Below are positions 9,362 through 17,942 of a DNA stretch of 64,000 nucleotides, one piece after another. A model generated the notes under the pieces. It ran no database searches. It was not told the origin of the DNA and was given only the letters and a program-made list of their open reading frames with translations. Source of the stretch: Marinomonas gallaica (GTDB lineage: Bacteria > Pseudomonadota > Gammaproteobacteria > Pseudomonadales > Marinomonadaceae); the NCBI RefSeq assembly GCF_001639745.1, contig NZ_LTAX01000002.1, forward strand, positions 1 through 64,000. The letters run 5' to 3'. A program made the position numbers and the translations under genes. Position 1 is the stretch's first letter. Every line of letters begins with the position of its first letter.

Positions 9362-10819
9362 CTAGTTCGCTTTACTTAATAAATATTGAGTCAACAAACC
9401 TACAGGGCGACCGCTCGCACCTTTCGCTGCCCCGCCTGTCCAAGCTGTGCCAGCAATATCCAAGTGCGCCCAAGGGTAACTTTCTGTAAAGCGCGAAAGG
9501 AAGCAAGCCGCCGTTACCGAACCGGCCTCTGGTCCACCAATGTTCCCCATATCGGCGAAGTTGCTATCTAACTGCTGCTGATACTCTTCATCCAATGGCA
9601 TCTGCCAAAGTTTGTCTGCGGCGTCGCTGCCAGCCGCTTTCAAAGCATCCGCTACGTCTTGCTTATTAGCGTACATACCTGAATTGACACTACCAAGGGC
9701 CACAATACAAGCTCCCGTCAATGTCGCAATGTCAACCACTGACTGAGGCTTGAAGCGCTCAATGTAAGTCAATGCATCACATAACACTAAGCGCCCTTCC
9801 GCATCGGTGTTCAATACTTCCACTGTTTTACCCGACATTGTACGCACTACATCGCCAGGCTTCGTAGCACGTGCACTTGGCATGTTTTCCGCTGCCGCAA
9901 TCACTGCGGTAAAGTTCAATGCGGGTTTGAGTTCACAAATCGCCTTCATCGTGCCAAATACACTGGCCGCACCACACATGTCGTATTTCATTTCGTCCAT
10001 TTTCGCACCAGGCTTCAATGAGATACCACCCGTATCAAAGGTAATGCCTTTACCTAATAAGACATGCGGCGCTTCATCTTCTTTGCCACCACGGTAGTGC
10101 ATCACGATCAAGTAGCTTGGCTGATCACTGCCGCGTCCAACCGACAGCAAACAGTGCATACCAAGCTCATCCATTTTGGTTTCATCTAGCAATTCGATAT
10201 CAATACCGAATTCTTCACCAAGATGCTGCGCTTTGGAGGCCAAATAAGCCGGCGTGCACACATTACCCGGCAAGTTACCCAATTGACGAGTGAACGCAGA
10301 ACCTGACGCTGTTGCTACGCCCACTTTCAAGGCATCTTCGTTCGTACCTTCGATTTGCAAAGTTTCCACTTTACTCACTTTCTCAGCATCCGATTGCTTA
10401 AAGCCAAGGAATTCATAAAACGCTTCATTTAGCCACTGCGCCAACAAAGTCGTCATATTGTCAGCATCACGATCTTTAACTGACAAGCCGCTCGCAGCGA
10501 CCGCGACGTTAGCATATGGCAGGGACTTGATTTGAGTACCTACTGCAGCCGCCACTTTTTTAACATTCATATCCGACAACGCATCTTTACCAGTGCCAAC
10601 CAACAACAGAGCTGGCTGACCTTCTACAACGCTTGGCAGCAGCAACGTTTGTGCCACAGAGCCTTTGAAAACGGTTTGTTCGCGCAGCGCTGTAATCTGG
10701 CCTTGTACTTTTTCATCTGCCTGTGCGGTTGCTGCTGGTAATTCACCTTCACTCGGAACGAATACAACAAGCAGGTCAGCTTGCACATCAGCAGCATTGT
10801 TGAACAATTGTGTTTTCAT
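9362..10819 (-). CDS. pepA: Leucyl aminopeptidase (cytosol aminopeptidase A)
   Basis: M17-family di-metal aminopeptidase, a cytosolic hexamer that removes N-terminal residues. In some gammaproteobacteria PepA also binds DNA at the carAB promoter and at cer sites. The 485-residue chain contains the family signature NTDAEGRLVL (metal ligands and catalytic Arg) and the GKGITFDTGGISLKP block with the metal-binding Lys and Asp. The ATG at 10819 has GGGA just upstream and matches the usual N-terminus; two earlier in-frame starts would add 3 or 17 residues. It is divergent from lptF, the arrangement conserved across gammaproteobacteria. A clear terminator follows. Confidence 0.95.
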   Translation of the reverse strand: MKTQLFNNAADVQADLLVVFVPSEGELPAATAQADEKVQGQITALREQTVFKGSVAQTLLLPSVVEGQPALLLVGTGKDALSDMNVKKVAAAVGTQIKSLPYANVAVAASGLSVKDRDADNMTTLLAQWLNEAFYEFLGFKQSDAEKVSKVETLQIEGTNEDALKVGVATASGSAFTRQLGNLPGNVCTPAYLASKAQHLGEEFGIDIELLDETKMDELGMHCLLSVGRGSDQPSYLIVMHYRGGKEDEAPHVLLGKGITFDTGGISLKPGAKMDEMKYDMCGAASVFGTMKAICELKPALNFTAVIAAAENMPSARATKPGDVVRTMSGKTVEVLNTDAEGRLVLCDALTYIERFKPQSVVDIATLTGACIVALGSVNSGMYANKQDVADALKAAGSDAADKLWQMPLDEEYQQQLDSNFADMGNIGGPEAGSVTAACFLSRFTESYPWAHLDIAGTAWTGGAAKGASGRPVGLLTQYLLSKAN

Positions 10820-10946
10820 ATTTCCCATCCAATTCAATAATCTTTCTAAAATACTGGCTACCTGCGGCAACTATCGAGATAATATTGGCCGCTTTAAAAC
10901 AGTAGCGATCGCCTGAAGTCACGCTAGAACTCCAGTAGAGGTTCCT

Positions 10947-12062
10947 TTGAAACTATTCAGATACTTGGCTAAAGAAGTGTTGGTGTCAACCGCAGCGGTG
11001 ACGCTCATCTTACTTCTTGTCATTTTAAGTGGACGCATCGTCAATTACTTGGGACGTGTCGCAGAAGGAAAAATGAGCTTTGACTTTCTGTTCATTATCT
11101 TGGGACTCCATGTGCCAAGTTTTATTCAAGTCATTTTGCCATTAGCTTTTTTCCTTTCTTTACTCTTGGCTTACGGCCGACTGTACATCGAAAATGAAAT
11201 GTCGATTCTATTCGCCAGTGGCGTCAGCAAAGTAAAGCTTGGAGTCTACACCTTAGGTATTGCACTTTTTGTGACAGCCATCTCGGCCACCATAAACTTT
11301 TGGGTGTCTCCAACGTTTGAGTATAAAGCTCAAGAAATGACTCGCTCCCAAAGCCAGCTCACCGCTTTCGACTTTTTACAGCCGGGAAAGTTTGAGGGCT
11401 CAGGACAAAAAGCCACTTACATCGAAAATTTTACCGCCGATGAAGGCTGGATGGAAAATCTGTTTATTTCAGACACGACCATCAAATCAAATCAGCGCAT
11501 CCCAACTCAAACCTTAGCACGCTACGGTGAGTTAGTGCGTTTTGCTGAACACGACGGATTACAGTACTTGGTTCTTAAAGATGGCGTACGTTATGAAGGA
11601 ACACCCGGCACCGGAAACTACAGCTTAACGACCTTCGATACCTATGCTATCCGCATTGAAGACCGCCCGATGCAAGATATTACGGCAGAGGAAGCTCAGC
11701 CAACGCTGTCTTTGTTGCAGTCCAGCGACCCAAAATTAATTGCAGAATTACAATGGCGCATCAGCCTCGTCATCATTGTGCCGATACTGGCCATTATTGG
11801 TTTATCGCTCAGTCAAGTGAACCCAAGACAAGGACGTTTCTTTAAAATGCTGCCCGCTATTATTTTGCTTATCACATATTTGGGCCTGCTCATCTGGGGA
11901 CGCACGGCGTTAGAAAAACAGATTATTCCAGCACAATTAGGTTTATGGTGGGTGCACGCCATCTTCTTGCTGATAGGCACCTACACCTTCCTGCTCTTCA
12001 ACCAAGCCTTCTCGCGCAAGTCCGCGAAACTGCCTAAGAACAAGGAGAGCCGCCATGCGTAA
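10947..12062 (+). CDS. lptF: LPS export ABC transporter permease LptF
   Basis: Inner-membrane subunit of the LptB2FG complex that extracts lipopolysaccharide and passes it to LptC. The 371-residue YjgP/YjgQ-family protein has an N-terminal helix (FRYLAKEVL), three transmembrane segments in the first 120 residues, a periplasmic beta-jellyroll domain (about 125-260), and three C-terminal membrane segments. Translation begins at TTG with AGAGG six bases before it; no ATG with a ribosome site is near. The end overlaps lptG by 8 bases, so the two are translationally coupled. The gene is divergent from pepA. Confidence 0.95.
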   Translation: MKLFRYLAKEVLVSTAAVTLILLLVILSGRIVNYLGRVAEGKMSFDFLFIILGLHVPSFIQVILPLAFFLSLLLAYGRLYIENEMSILFASGVSKVKLGVYTLGIALFVTAISATINFWVSPTFEYKAQEMTRSQSQLTAFDFLQPGKFEGSGQKATYIENFTADEGWMENLFISDTTIKSNQRIPTQTLARYGELVRFAEHDGLQYLVLKDGVRYEGTPGTGNYSLTTFDTYAIRIEDRPMQDITAEEAQPTLSLLQSSDPKLIAELQWRISLVIIVPILAIIGLSLSQVNPRQGRFFKMLPAIILLITYLGLLIWGRTALEKQIIPAQLGLWWVHAIFLLIGTYTFLLFNQAFSRKSAKLPKNKESRHA

Positions 12063-13116
12063 ACTTGACCACTACGTTGGCATGAGCGTATTACTGGCCG
12101 TCTGCTTGGTGGCGTTTGTTTTACTAGGACTGGACTTTGCGATTACCTTTATCGAAGAAGTAAAAAAGATAAATGATCAATACACTGCCGGCACTTTAAT
12201 CCAAGTACTTGGACTACGTATCCCAGGAAAGCTAGCGGAATACTTACCTGTTTCCTCTCTAATTGGCACCTTAGTCGGACTCGGAGCCTTAGCGTCCACC
12301 TCTGAAATTACCGTTATGCGCGCCGCGGGTATCCCATTATGGCGTCTAGGTTTTGCCGCTTGTAAGCCAGTCTTACTTCTGGCTGTACTAGGGTTATTGG
12401 TTGCGGAATTTGTATCACCTATCGCAGAACAAAAAGCCAATCTTGTGGATAAGCTTCAAGTTGGCGTCAACCAAGATTTCGCCATCACTGGCGGTAGCTG
12501 GCTTAAAACAAATGGCGACTATATCTATATTGATGCCGCAGATCGCGAAGGTAATTTATACAACATTACCATTTACGATCGCGAAGGTGATCAGTTACGC
12601 GCCATCCATGCGGCAAAGCGTGCCACTCAAGTTTCTGAAGACACTTGGCAACTACAAAACATCCAGACTTCAACGTTTACCGATACTAAAGTTGAAGTAA
12701 GCAACACAAAAAGCCAAGAGTGGACCTCTTCGCTAAAGGCCGATTTTTTGTATTTATCCACACAAGAACCGGACAGCCTTTCGCTTACTCAGCTGTATCA
12801 GTATTCAGCTTTTTTAAAGGAACAAGGACTTAACGCGGGGAATTATGAACTCGCCTTCTGGAGTAAAGTCTTTAGACCTTTATCTTCGTTGGCACTCGTG
12901 ATTGTGGCCATTTCTACGGTATTTGGGCCACTGCGCTCGTCTACTATGGGGGGGCGTATTTTCTCTGGCGTATTGATTGGCTTGGCCTTCCAAAACAGCC
13001 TATACATCACGGGACGATTCAGCCTTGTAAGCTCGTTACCACCACTTTTGGGCATCCTAATCCCGATACTTATATGCTTTATGATCGGTTTATACCTGCT
13101 AAAACGTCGCCATTAA
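12055..13116 (+). CDS. lptG: LPS export ABC transporter permease LptG
   Basis: Second permease of the LptB2FG lipopolysaccharide extractor. The 353-residue protein has the same plan as LptF: membrane segments at about residues 8-30, 45-75 and 95-115, a periplasmic jellyroll domain in the middle, and three C-terminal membrane helices ending LLKRRH. Start and LptF stop overlap. The gene converges with the RDD-family gene, and an 11-bp inverted repeat lies between them. Confidence 0.95.
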   Translation: MRKLDHYVGMSVLLAVCLVAFVLLGLDFAITFIEEVKKINDQYTAGTLIQVLGLRIPGKLAEYLPVSSLIGTLVGLGALASTSEITVMRAAGIPLWRLGFAACKPVLLLAVLGLLVAEFVSPIAEQKANLVDKLQVGVNQDFAITGGSWLKTNGDYIYIDAADREGNLYNITIYDREGDQLRAIHAAKRATQVSEDTWQLQNIQTSTFTDTKVEVSNTKSQEWTSSLKADFLYLSTQEPDSLSLTQLYQYSAFLKEQGLNAGNYELAFWSKVFRPLSSLALVIVAISTVFGPLRSSTMGGRIFSGVLIGLAFQNSLYITGRFSLVSSLPPLLGILIPILICFMIGLYLLKRRH

Positions 13117-13124
13117 TTTGACGC

Positions 13125-13158
13125 GCAGCGCAGCCATTAAGAATCTTGGCTGCGCTGC
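13125..13158. terminator. GC-rich inverted repeat between lptG and the RDD gene
   Basis: GCAGCGCAGCC and its exact complement (13148-13158) form an 11-bp stem with a 12-base loop. It spans the end of the RDD coding region and the lptG tail. No long T-run follows on either strand, so it is a weak terminator candidate or a transcript-end stabiliser. Confidence 0.45.
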
Positions 13159-13562
13159 TTATGATCAATAAATTCCAACCGCGTCTGAGACATTTTGTCA
13201 TGCCATGTTTGTTGGTTCTTATCGATTAGCGCCCACAGAAACCCTAACCCACAACATGCCCAAGACACTAACGCAAAGACATAACGTGCTGTCGCTTGAC
13301 GTGCAGTAATTGGCGCGCCGCTCTCTTGTACAACACGAAATTTCCAAACCTGCATTCCCAAAGTTTGACCAGGATACCGCCAAAATTTGAAGAAAAAGCC
13401 CCACGCAATCAATAGCAACAACCAAAACATCCAGAAACTCTCCACCGCTTCACCATCGTTAGACATCACCGCAATCCAACCTACGATGAAATACAACGCG
13501 ATCAATAAAAGAGCATCATAAAAAGCGGCCGCCAAACGACGCCAAAGCTGAACTTTACGCAT
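13137..13562 (-). CDS. RDD-family membrane protein
   Basis: A 141-residue inner-membrane protein with the RDD pattern: RRLAAAFYDALLL (Arg and Asp of the name) in helix 1, a second helix at about 50-70, GQTLGMQVWKFRVV, a third helix and the closing DKNQQTWHDKMS motif. Function is unknown for most RDD proteins; some are Na+/H+ antiporter-like. The ATG at 13562 has AGGG five bases away; an upstream in-frame GTG (13583) lacks one. An RDD gene next to lptFG is common in pseudomonads. Confidence 0.85.
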   Translation of the reverse strand: MRKVQLWRRLAAAFYDALLLIALYFIVGWIAVMSNDGEAVESFWMFWLLLLIAWGFFFKFWRYPGQTLGMQVWKFRVVQESGAPITARQATARYVFALVSWACCGLGFLWALIDKNQQTWHDKMSQTRLEFIDHKQRSQDS

Positions 13563-13683
13563 ACCAACCCTATACCCAAACACACAAATTTTGATGTCAA
13601 CTATAATGCAGAGTAATAACGCGCTTTAAAAGGAGGTTTTCCAAAACCTAAAAAGAACACGATTAAGGTCAATAAAAAGCGCC

Positions 13684-14844
13684 TTAAGATGCCATGAACC
13701 GCTCGATCCGCAGCAAAGCTTGTTCAATTCGATCACAATCACAGGTATAGGCAAAACGTACATACTTATGCGCCTCTCTGTGTCCAAAATCCGCACCTGG
13801 CGTCAGTGCAACATACTCTTGTTGCAACAAATCTAAACACCATTGCATTGCATCTGTCGTAATCGACGACACATCAACATAGACATAGAACGCGCCTTGT
13901 GGCGCTGACGCAACAGGCAATCCCAATCGCTTCAAACCATCTATTAAGGTAAGGCGACGTTTCGCTAAGGTCTGACGACGACTTTCACACTCTGCCAGCA
14001 CATCTGGCTCAAAGGCTCGAAGTGCCGCATATTGCGCAACAGATGACGCAGAGATGAATAAATTTTGCGCCAGTTTTGTTGCGCCTTCGATGGCCCACTC
14101 TGGCACCACAATCCAGCCTAAGCGCCAACCCGTCATCGCGAAGTATTTTGAAAAGCTGTTCACGACAAAAATATCATCACTGATGCTTAACGCAGTAAAA
14201 TCGTGCCCTTCAAATACCAATCCTTGATAAATTTCATCCACCAACAAATGGCCACCCTGTTGCTGAACAATCGACCACGCTTGCTGTACGTATTCCTGAG
14301 ACAACACTGAGCCGGTTGGGTTGGCCGGAGACGCTAACCACAACCCTGTTGTCTGATCACGCCATTCGCTTTGTAGCTGCTCAAGATCAATCTCGAAGTT
14401 GTTCTTACTGAAACATTCCAACATACGAGCAGTCGCACCCACTTGTAATAAAAAATGGCGATTACAAGGGTAGCAAGGGTCTGGCATGAGCACCTCTGAA
14501 CCCACTTCCGCCATCAGCGAACTTAGCAATAACAAAGCGCCTGACGCGCCTGGCGTCACGACAATACGCTCTGAGCTCACGTCAACGCCATAACGCTGTA
14601 AATAAAACTCACTGATCGATTGCCTCAACTCAGGTAATCCTGTCGCAGAGGTATAACCGGTTTTGCCTGCGTTGATCGCCGCAATGCCCGCTTCATTGAC
14701 CGCTTGCGGAGCACTGAAATCAGGCTCACCAACTTCTAGGTGGATAACATCCTGACCCGCGGCCTGTAATTGCTTTGCTCGCGCCATCACTGCCATCACT
14801 TGAAATGGGGCTATTTGTTCGACGCGTTTTGCTAATGTCTGCAT
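13684..14844 (-). CDS. PLP-dependent aminotransferase, class I/II (AspC-like)
   Basis: A 386-residue fold-type I aminotransferase. Visible motifs are GEPDF near residue 38, YTSATGLPELR, the substrate-side SPANPTGS, DEIYQGLVF, and the PLP-binding Lys in NSFSKYFAMTGWRLGW. The C-terminal FAYTCDCDRIEQAL carries extra cysteines. The substrate is probably an aromatic or dicarboxylic amino acid with 2-oxoglutarate, but it cannot be told from sequence alone. It is divergent from dksA, as the corresponding aminotransferase is in Pseudomonas (near PA4722), so it belongs to the conserved block. Confidence 0.88.
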   Translation of the reverse strand: MQTLAKRVEQIAPFQVMAVMARAKQLQAAGQDVIHLEVGEPDFSAPQAVNEAGIAAINAGKTGYTSATGLPELRQSISEFYLQRYGVDVSSERIVVTPGASGALLLLSSLMAEVGSEVLMPDPCYPCNRHFLLQVGATARMLECFSKNNFEIDLEQLQSEWRDQTTGLWLASPANPTGSVLSQEYVQQAWSIVQQQGGHLLVDEIYQGLVFEGHDFTALSISDDIFVVNSFSKYFAMTGWRLGWIVVPEWAIEGATKLAQNLFISASSVAQYAALRAFEPDVLAECESRRQTLAKRRLTLIDGLKRLGLPVASAPQGAFYVYVDVSSITTDAMQWCLDLLQQEYVALTPGADFGHREAHKYVRFAYTCDCDRIEQALLRIERFMAS

Positions 14845-15013
14845 ACTAAATCTCTAACGTCCGTAAATATGCTTGGAAAAGAATAACGTTTTTTGCGCAA
14901 AAAATGTGGTTATAACTCGGATTATCTGATAACTTTCCGCCCGAAAAATTAAACCACTTTAACTTAATGTAAACAGGTTACCACAAGGAACACCTGGGAA
15001 GTGAGGCAAGACT

Positions 15014-15448
15014 ATGCCAAGTAAAAATCCTGAATCATTGATGAAAGACTTTACACCTTACGTTGCGGCGGACGGTGAAGAGTACATGAACGAAAAACAA
15101 TTGGCGCATTTCAAAAGCATCCTTCTCAACTGGAAGCAAAACCTGATGGAAGAGGTTGATCGCACCGTTCACAACTTACAAGAAGAAGCGGTGAACTACG
15201 CTGATCCAAACGATCGCGCCAGCCAAGAAGAAGAGTTTAGCCTAGAGTTACGCGCTCGAGATCGTGAGCGTAAATTGGTTAAAAAAATCAACCAAACCAT
15301 CGAGCGTATCAACGAAGACGACTACGGCTTCTGTGATGAGTGTGGCATTGATATCGGCATCCGTCGACTTGAAGCTCGCCCTACTGCAAGCATGTGTATC
15401 GATTGCAAAACACTTGCTGAAATAAAAGAGAAGCAAATCGGCAACTAA
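15014..15448 (+). CDS. dksA: RNA polymerase-binding transcription factor DksA
   Basis: Coiled-coil secondary-channel factor that works with ppGpp to shift transcription from rRNA toward amino-acid genes. The 144-residue protein has the long coiled coil with the acidic tip DPNDRASQEEEF and a C-terminal four-cysteine zinc finger (CDECG...CIDCK), so it is the classical zinc-binding form. The ATG has GAGG eight bases upstream. gluQ starts 3 bases after its stop, giving the usual dksA-gluQ operon. The rRNA promoter at the left edge of this window is the kind of target it represses. Confidence 0.97.
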   Translation: MPSKNPESLMKDFTPYVAADGEEYMNEKQLAHFKSILLNWKQNLMEEVDRTVHNLQEEAVNYADPNDRASQEEEFSLELRARDRERKLVKKINQTIERINEDDYGFCDECGIDIGIRRLEARPTASMCIDCKTLAEIKEKQIGN

Positions 15449-15451
15449 ACC

Positions 15452-16333
15452 ATGCCCAATGCTTATCGCGGCCGGTTCGCACCATCGCCTACCGGCCCGC
15501 TTCATTTCGGCTCTTTGCTCAGTGCCGTTGCGAGTTACTTAGATGCTCGCCAACAACAAGGTACTTGGTTAATTCGCCTAGAAGATGTCGACGGCACTCG
15601 CTGCCAAGACTCCTTTCAGCAAGCTATTCTCGATACATTAGCCAGTTATCATCTTATTTCTGATGAGGATGTAGTGCGTCAATCCGACCGCCAAAGCCTT
15701 TATCAACACTTCTTAGAACAACTCATTACATCAAACCTAGCCTACCCTTGTCAGTGCACCCGCGCTTCTTTAAAGGCCAATAGCGGACTACACCCAAATC
15801 AATGCCAATGTGATATGAACCATCCTCACTCATGGCGCGCATTCTGTGAAGTCGGCCGCTACGAATATTGTGACCCTATACAAGGCAAACAATATTTTGA
15901 TATTAGCCAACCATCGAATCACCCAGTATTAAAACGCAAAGATGGCTACTTTTCTTACCAGTTAGCGGTAGTGGTAGACGACCACCTGCAACACATTAGC
16001 CATATCGTACGCGGTGCCGATTTATTAGACACCACCGGTCAACAACTCTGGCTTTACCAACAATTTGGTTGGCAAGCACCAGCTATGATGCACTTACCCC
16101 TTATTGTGAATGAATTCGGCGATAAAATAAGTAAACAAAATCATGCTAAAGCCATTCCAAATGGGGAGCGACAGGTTCTACTACGGGTATTGTATTATCT
16201 AGGTTTTAAAGACGCCCCTCGGGACTACTCGTTGCTACAATTGCTATCTTGGGCAACTGAGCACTGGCAACCTACGCAACTATCCCAAGCAAACCTTGCA
16301 TTGCTTGATACAGACCAACACCTCATCCAATAG
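15452..16333 (+). CDS. gluQ: Glutamyl-queuosine tRNA(Asp) synthetase
   Basis: Truncated glutamyl-tRNA synthetase paralogue that attaches Glu to queuosine-34 of tRNA-Asp. The 293-residue chain has the catalytic class I core only: the HIGH-like HFGS at residues 18-21 and the KMSKS-like DKISKQNHAK near residue 225. Between them is a zinc-binding segment (CQCTRASLK...CQCD). The anticodon-binding domain of GluRS is absent, as expected. It is immediately downstream of dksA. Confidence 0.95.
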   Translation: MPNAYRGRFAPSPTGPLHFGSLLSAVASYLDARQQQGTWLIRLEDVDGTRCQDSFQQAILDTLASYHLISDEDVVRQSDRQSLYQHFLEQLITSNLAYPCQCTRASLKANSGLHPNQCQCDMNHPHSWRAFCEVGRYEYCDPIQGKQYFDISQPSNHPVLKRKDGYFSYQLAVVVDDHLQHISHIVRGADLLDTTGQQLWLYQQFGWQAPAMMHLPLIVNEFGDKISKQNHAKAIPNGERQVLLRVLYYLGFKDAPRDYSLLQLLSWATEHWQPTQLSQANLALLDTDQHLIQ

Positions 16334-16397
16334 CCGCACTCGCACCCCTGCTAAAAGTGAGTATAATCGTGACACCAAGTTACAAGGGGTGACAAAA

Positions 16398-17819
16398 ATG
16401 TATCATGTTATGGTGATTTGCGGTGATCACTCACCACTAAAAGAAGTGGATCGCTGGTTAAGCCGAAATGGTTTTCACGTCAATATTAGCCAATCAATCG
16501 ACCAAGCCATTAAGCATTACGAATTGGATGACTTCGAGCTACTTCTGATTGATGCAGACGTTGCCCCAGACGACGCCTTAACTAAAATAAAACATCAAAC
16601 GTTTATTATTTTTGATCAACGCCCAAGCTTAAATGCCGCCATTGAATACATGTCAAAGGGCGCGAACTACTTTATTCCACTGCCTACCGATTCGGACACC
16701 GTCTTAGCGCAAGTGATCGCAGCACTGGAAAAACCTAAACAAGACAAAAGTATTCAATCACCCACCACACCGGAGAACATCAGCTTATTCGCGTCGAGTG
16801 AAACTTCGCCTAGCACCCCTAAACTCGGCTCTCCAGAAAGCGGCATTATTGGCAACAGTCCCGCCATGCACACTTTGTTTGATGAACTTGTAAAAGTTGC
16901 CAAAACAGATGCCACAGTCCTAGTTCATGGTGAGTCTGGTACGGGTAAAGAACTGGTGGCCAAGTCGATCCATAATTTATCTAAGCGCAAAAATAACGCA
17001 CTCATCAGTGTCAACTGTGCTGCCATCCCCGAAAATCTTATCGAATCAGAGCTTTTTGGTCATGAAAAGGGCGCCTTTACTGGCGCGGTATCAGCACGAG
17101 ATGGGCTTATTATGGCCGCCGATGAAGGGACTCTATTCTTAGATGAAATCGGTGAGTTACCACTTGAAGCCCAAGCACGGCTATTACGAGTATTACAGGA
17201 AGGCGAAATTCGTCGAGTCGGCGCGGTAACGTCAAGCCATGTCGACATCCGCTTAGTGACCGCAACACACCGAAACCTTTTGCAGATGGTGCAAAACGGC
17301 ATGTTCCGTGAAGATTTATATTACCGCCTGTACGTGATGGAGCTATCCGTGCCCGCTCTAAGGGAGCGTGGTGAAGACATTTCCCTCATCGCTAAGGTAC
17401 TGCTTGAAAAAGCCTGCAAGAAGCATGACAAAGCGCTACCGCGATACACCAAAACATTTGATGCAGCAATACGTTCACATCAATGGCCCGGCAATGTACG
17501 CGAATTAGAAAACGCCTTAGAGCGTGCAGTCATTCTTAGCCCCGAGGGAAAATTGGATGCTCACAACCTCAAGTTAAAGAACAGGGAAGGTCATGCAATC
17601 GTAACAAAGACAGAGCATAATGACGCCGCTTCCGATACCCCTTCAGCGTTCGTGATCGAAGGTTCCACTCTTGATGATTACTTCAAGCATTTTGTCTTGA
17701 CGCACCAACATAAAATGACCGAAACACAGCTTGCACAATCTCTGGGCATATCCCGAAAAAGTCTTTGGGAACGGCGTCAAAAACTCAAAATTCCACGAAA
17801 AGTAACAGAACAAAAGTAA
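16398..17819 (+). CDS. cbrB: CbrB-like sigma-54-dependent transcriptional activator with degenerate receiver domain
   Basis: Bacterial enhancer-binding protein of 473 residues (Pseudomonas CbrB about 478). An N-terminal receiver-like domain (1-110) precedes the AAA+ domain, with Walker A GESGTGKE at 178-185, the sigma-54-contacting loop GAFTGA at 225-230 and Walker B LFLDEIGE. A C-terminal Fis-type helix-turn-helix follows (TETQLAQSLGISRKSLWERR). The receiver keeps Asp52 (LLLIDADV). It has Gly-Asp instead of an acidic pair (GD, residues 9-10), Asp instead of Thr/Ser (near 73), and Leu in place of the conserved Lys (PLP, near 95). The gene order dksA-gluQ-x-pcnB identifies it as the CbrB position, but the kinase gene cbrA that normally lies between gluQ and cbrB is absent. 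Start: ATG with AAGGGG upstream. It probably drives the downstream sigma-54 promoter. Confidence 0.82.
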   Translation: MYHVMVICGDHSPLKEVDRWLSRNGFHVNISQSIDQAIKHYELDDFELLLIDADVAPDDALTKIKHQTFIIFDQRPSLNAAIEYMSKGANYFIPLPTDSDTVLAQVIAALEKPKQDKSIQSPTTPENISLFASSETSPSTPKLGSPESGIIGNSPAMHTLFDELVKVAKTDATVLVHGESGTGKELVAKSIHNLSKRKNNALISVNCAAIPENLIESELFGHEKGAFTGAVSARDGLIMAADEGTLFLDEIGELPLEAQARLLRVLQEGEIRRVGAVTSSHVDIRLVTATHRNLLQMVQNGMFREDLYYRLYVMELSVPALRERGEDISLIAKVLLEKACKKHDKALPRYTKTFDAAIRSHQWPGNVRELENALERAVILSPEGKLDAHNLKLKNREGHAIVTKTEHNDAASDTPSAFVIEGSTLDDYFKHFVLTHQHKMTETQLAQSLGISRKSLWERRQKLKIPRKVTEQK

Positions 17820-17882
17820 CACTTGATACCATACTACCCAAAAAGCCCGACTAAAATCGTAAACAAAGTGCACAACTTTACG
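17799..17882 (+). promoter_or_regulatory. Candidate activator (enhancer) sites upstream of the sigma-54 promoter
   Basis: Two direct copies of AAAGTAACA start at 17799 and 17813, overlapping the end of cbrB, about 100-118 bases upstream of the -24 element. From memory, the proposed CbrB half-site in Pseudomonas is GTAACA/TGTTAC. A separate inverted repeat CGTAAA-N13-TTTACG spans 17858-17882, about 35 bases upstream of the -24 element. Both are at distances used by enhancer-binding proteins. Binding is inferred. Confidence 0.45.
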
Positions 17883-17916
17883 AAAAAATCCTTACTTTTC
17901 AGTATATTGTAAAAAG

Positions 17917-17931
17917 TGGCACAACAAATGC
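17917..17931 (+). promoter_or_regulatory. Sigma-54 (RpoN) promoter
   Basis: TGGCAC-AACAA-ATGC fits the RpoN consensus TGGCAC-N5-TTGC. The invariant GG (17918-17919) and GC (17930-17931) are separated by exactly 10 bases, as required. Transcription would begin near 17943. It lies 98 bases after the cbrB stop and reads toward pcnB. Confidence 0.8.
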
Positions 17932-17942
17932 CTTATATATGA

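Noticed and set aside
13630-13652. Strong Shine-Dalgarno-like AGGAGG near 13632
   Set aside because: No start codon follows at a usable distance on the plus strand; the bases are part of the small palindrome AGGTTTTCCAAAACCT between converging or neighbouring genes.
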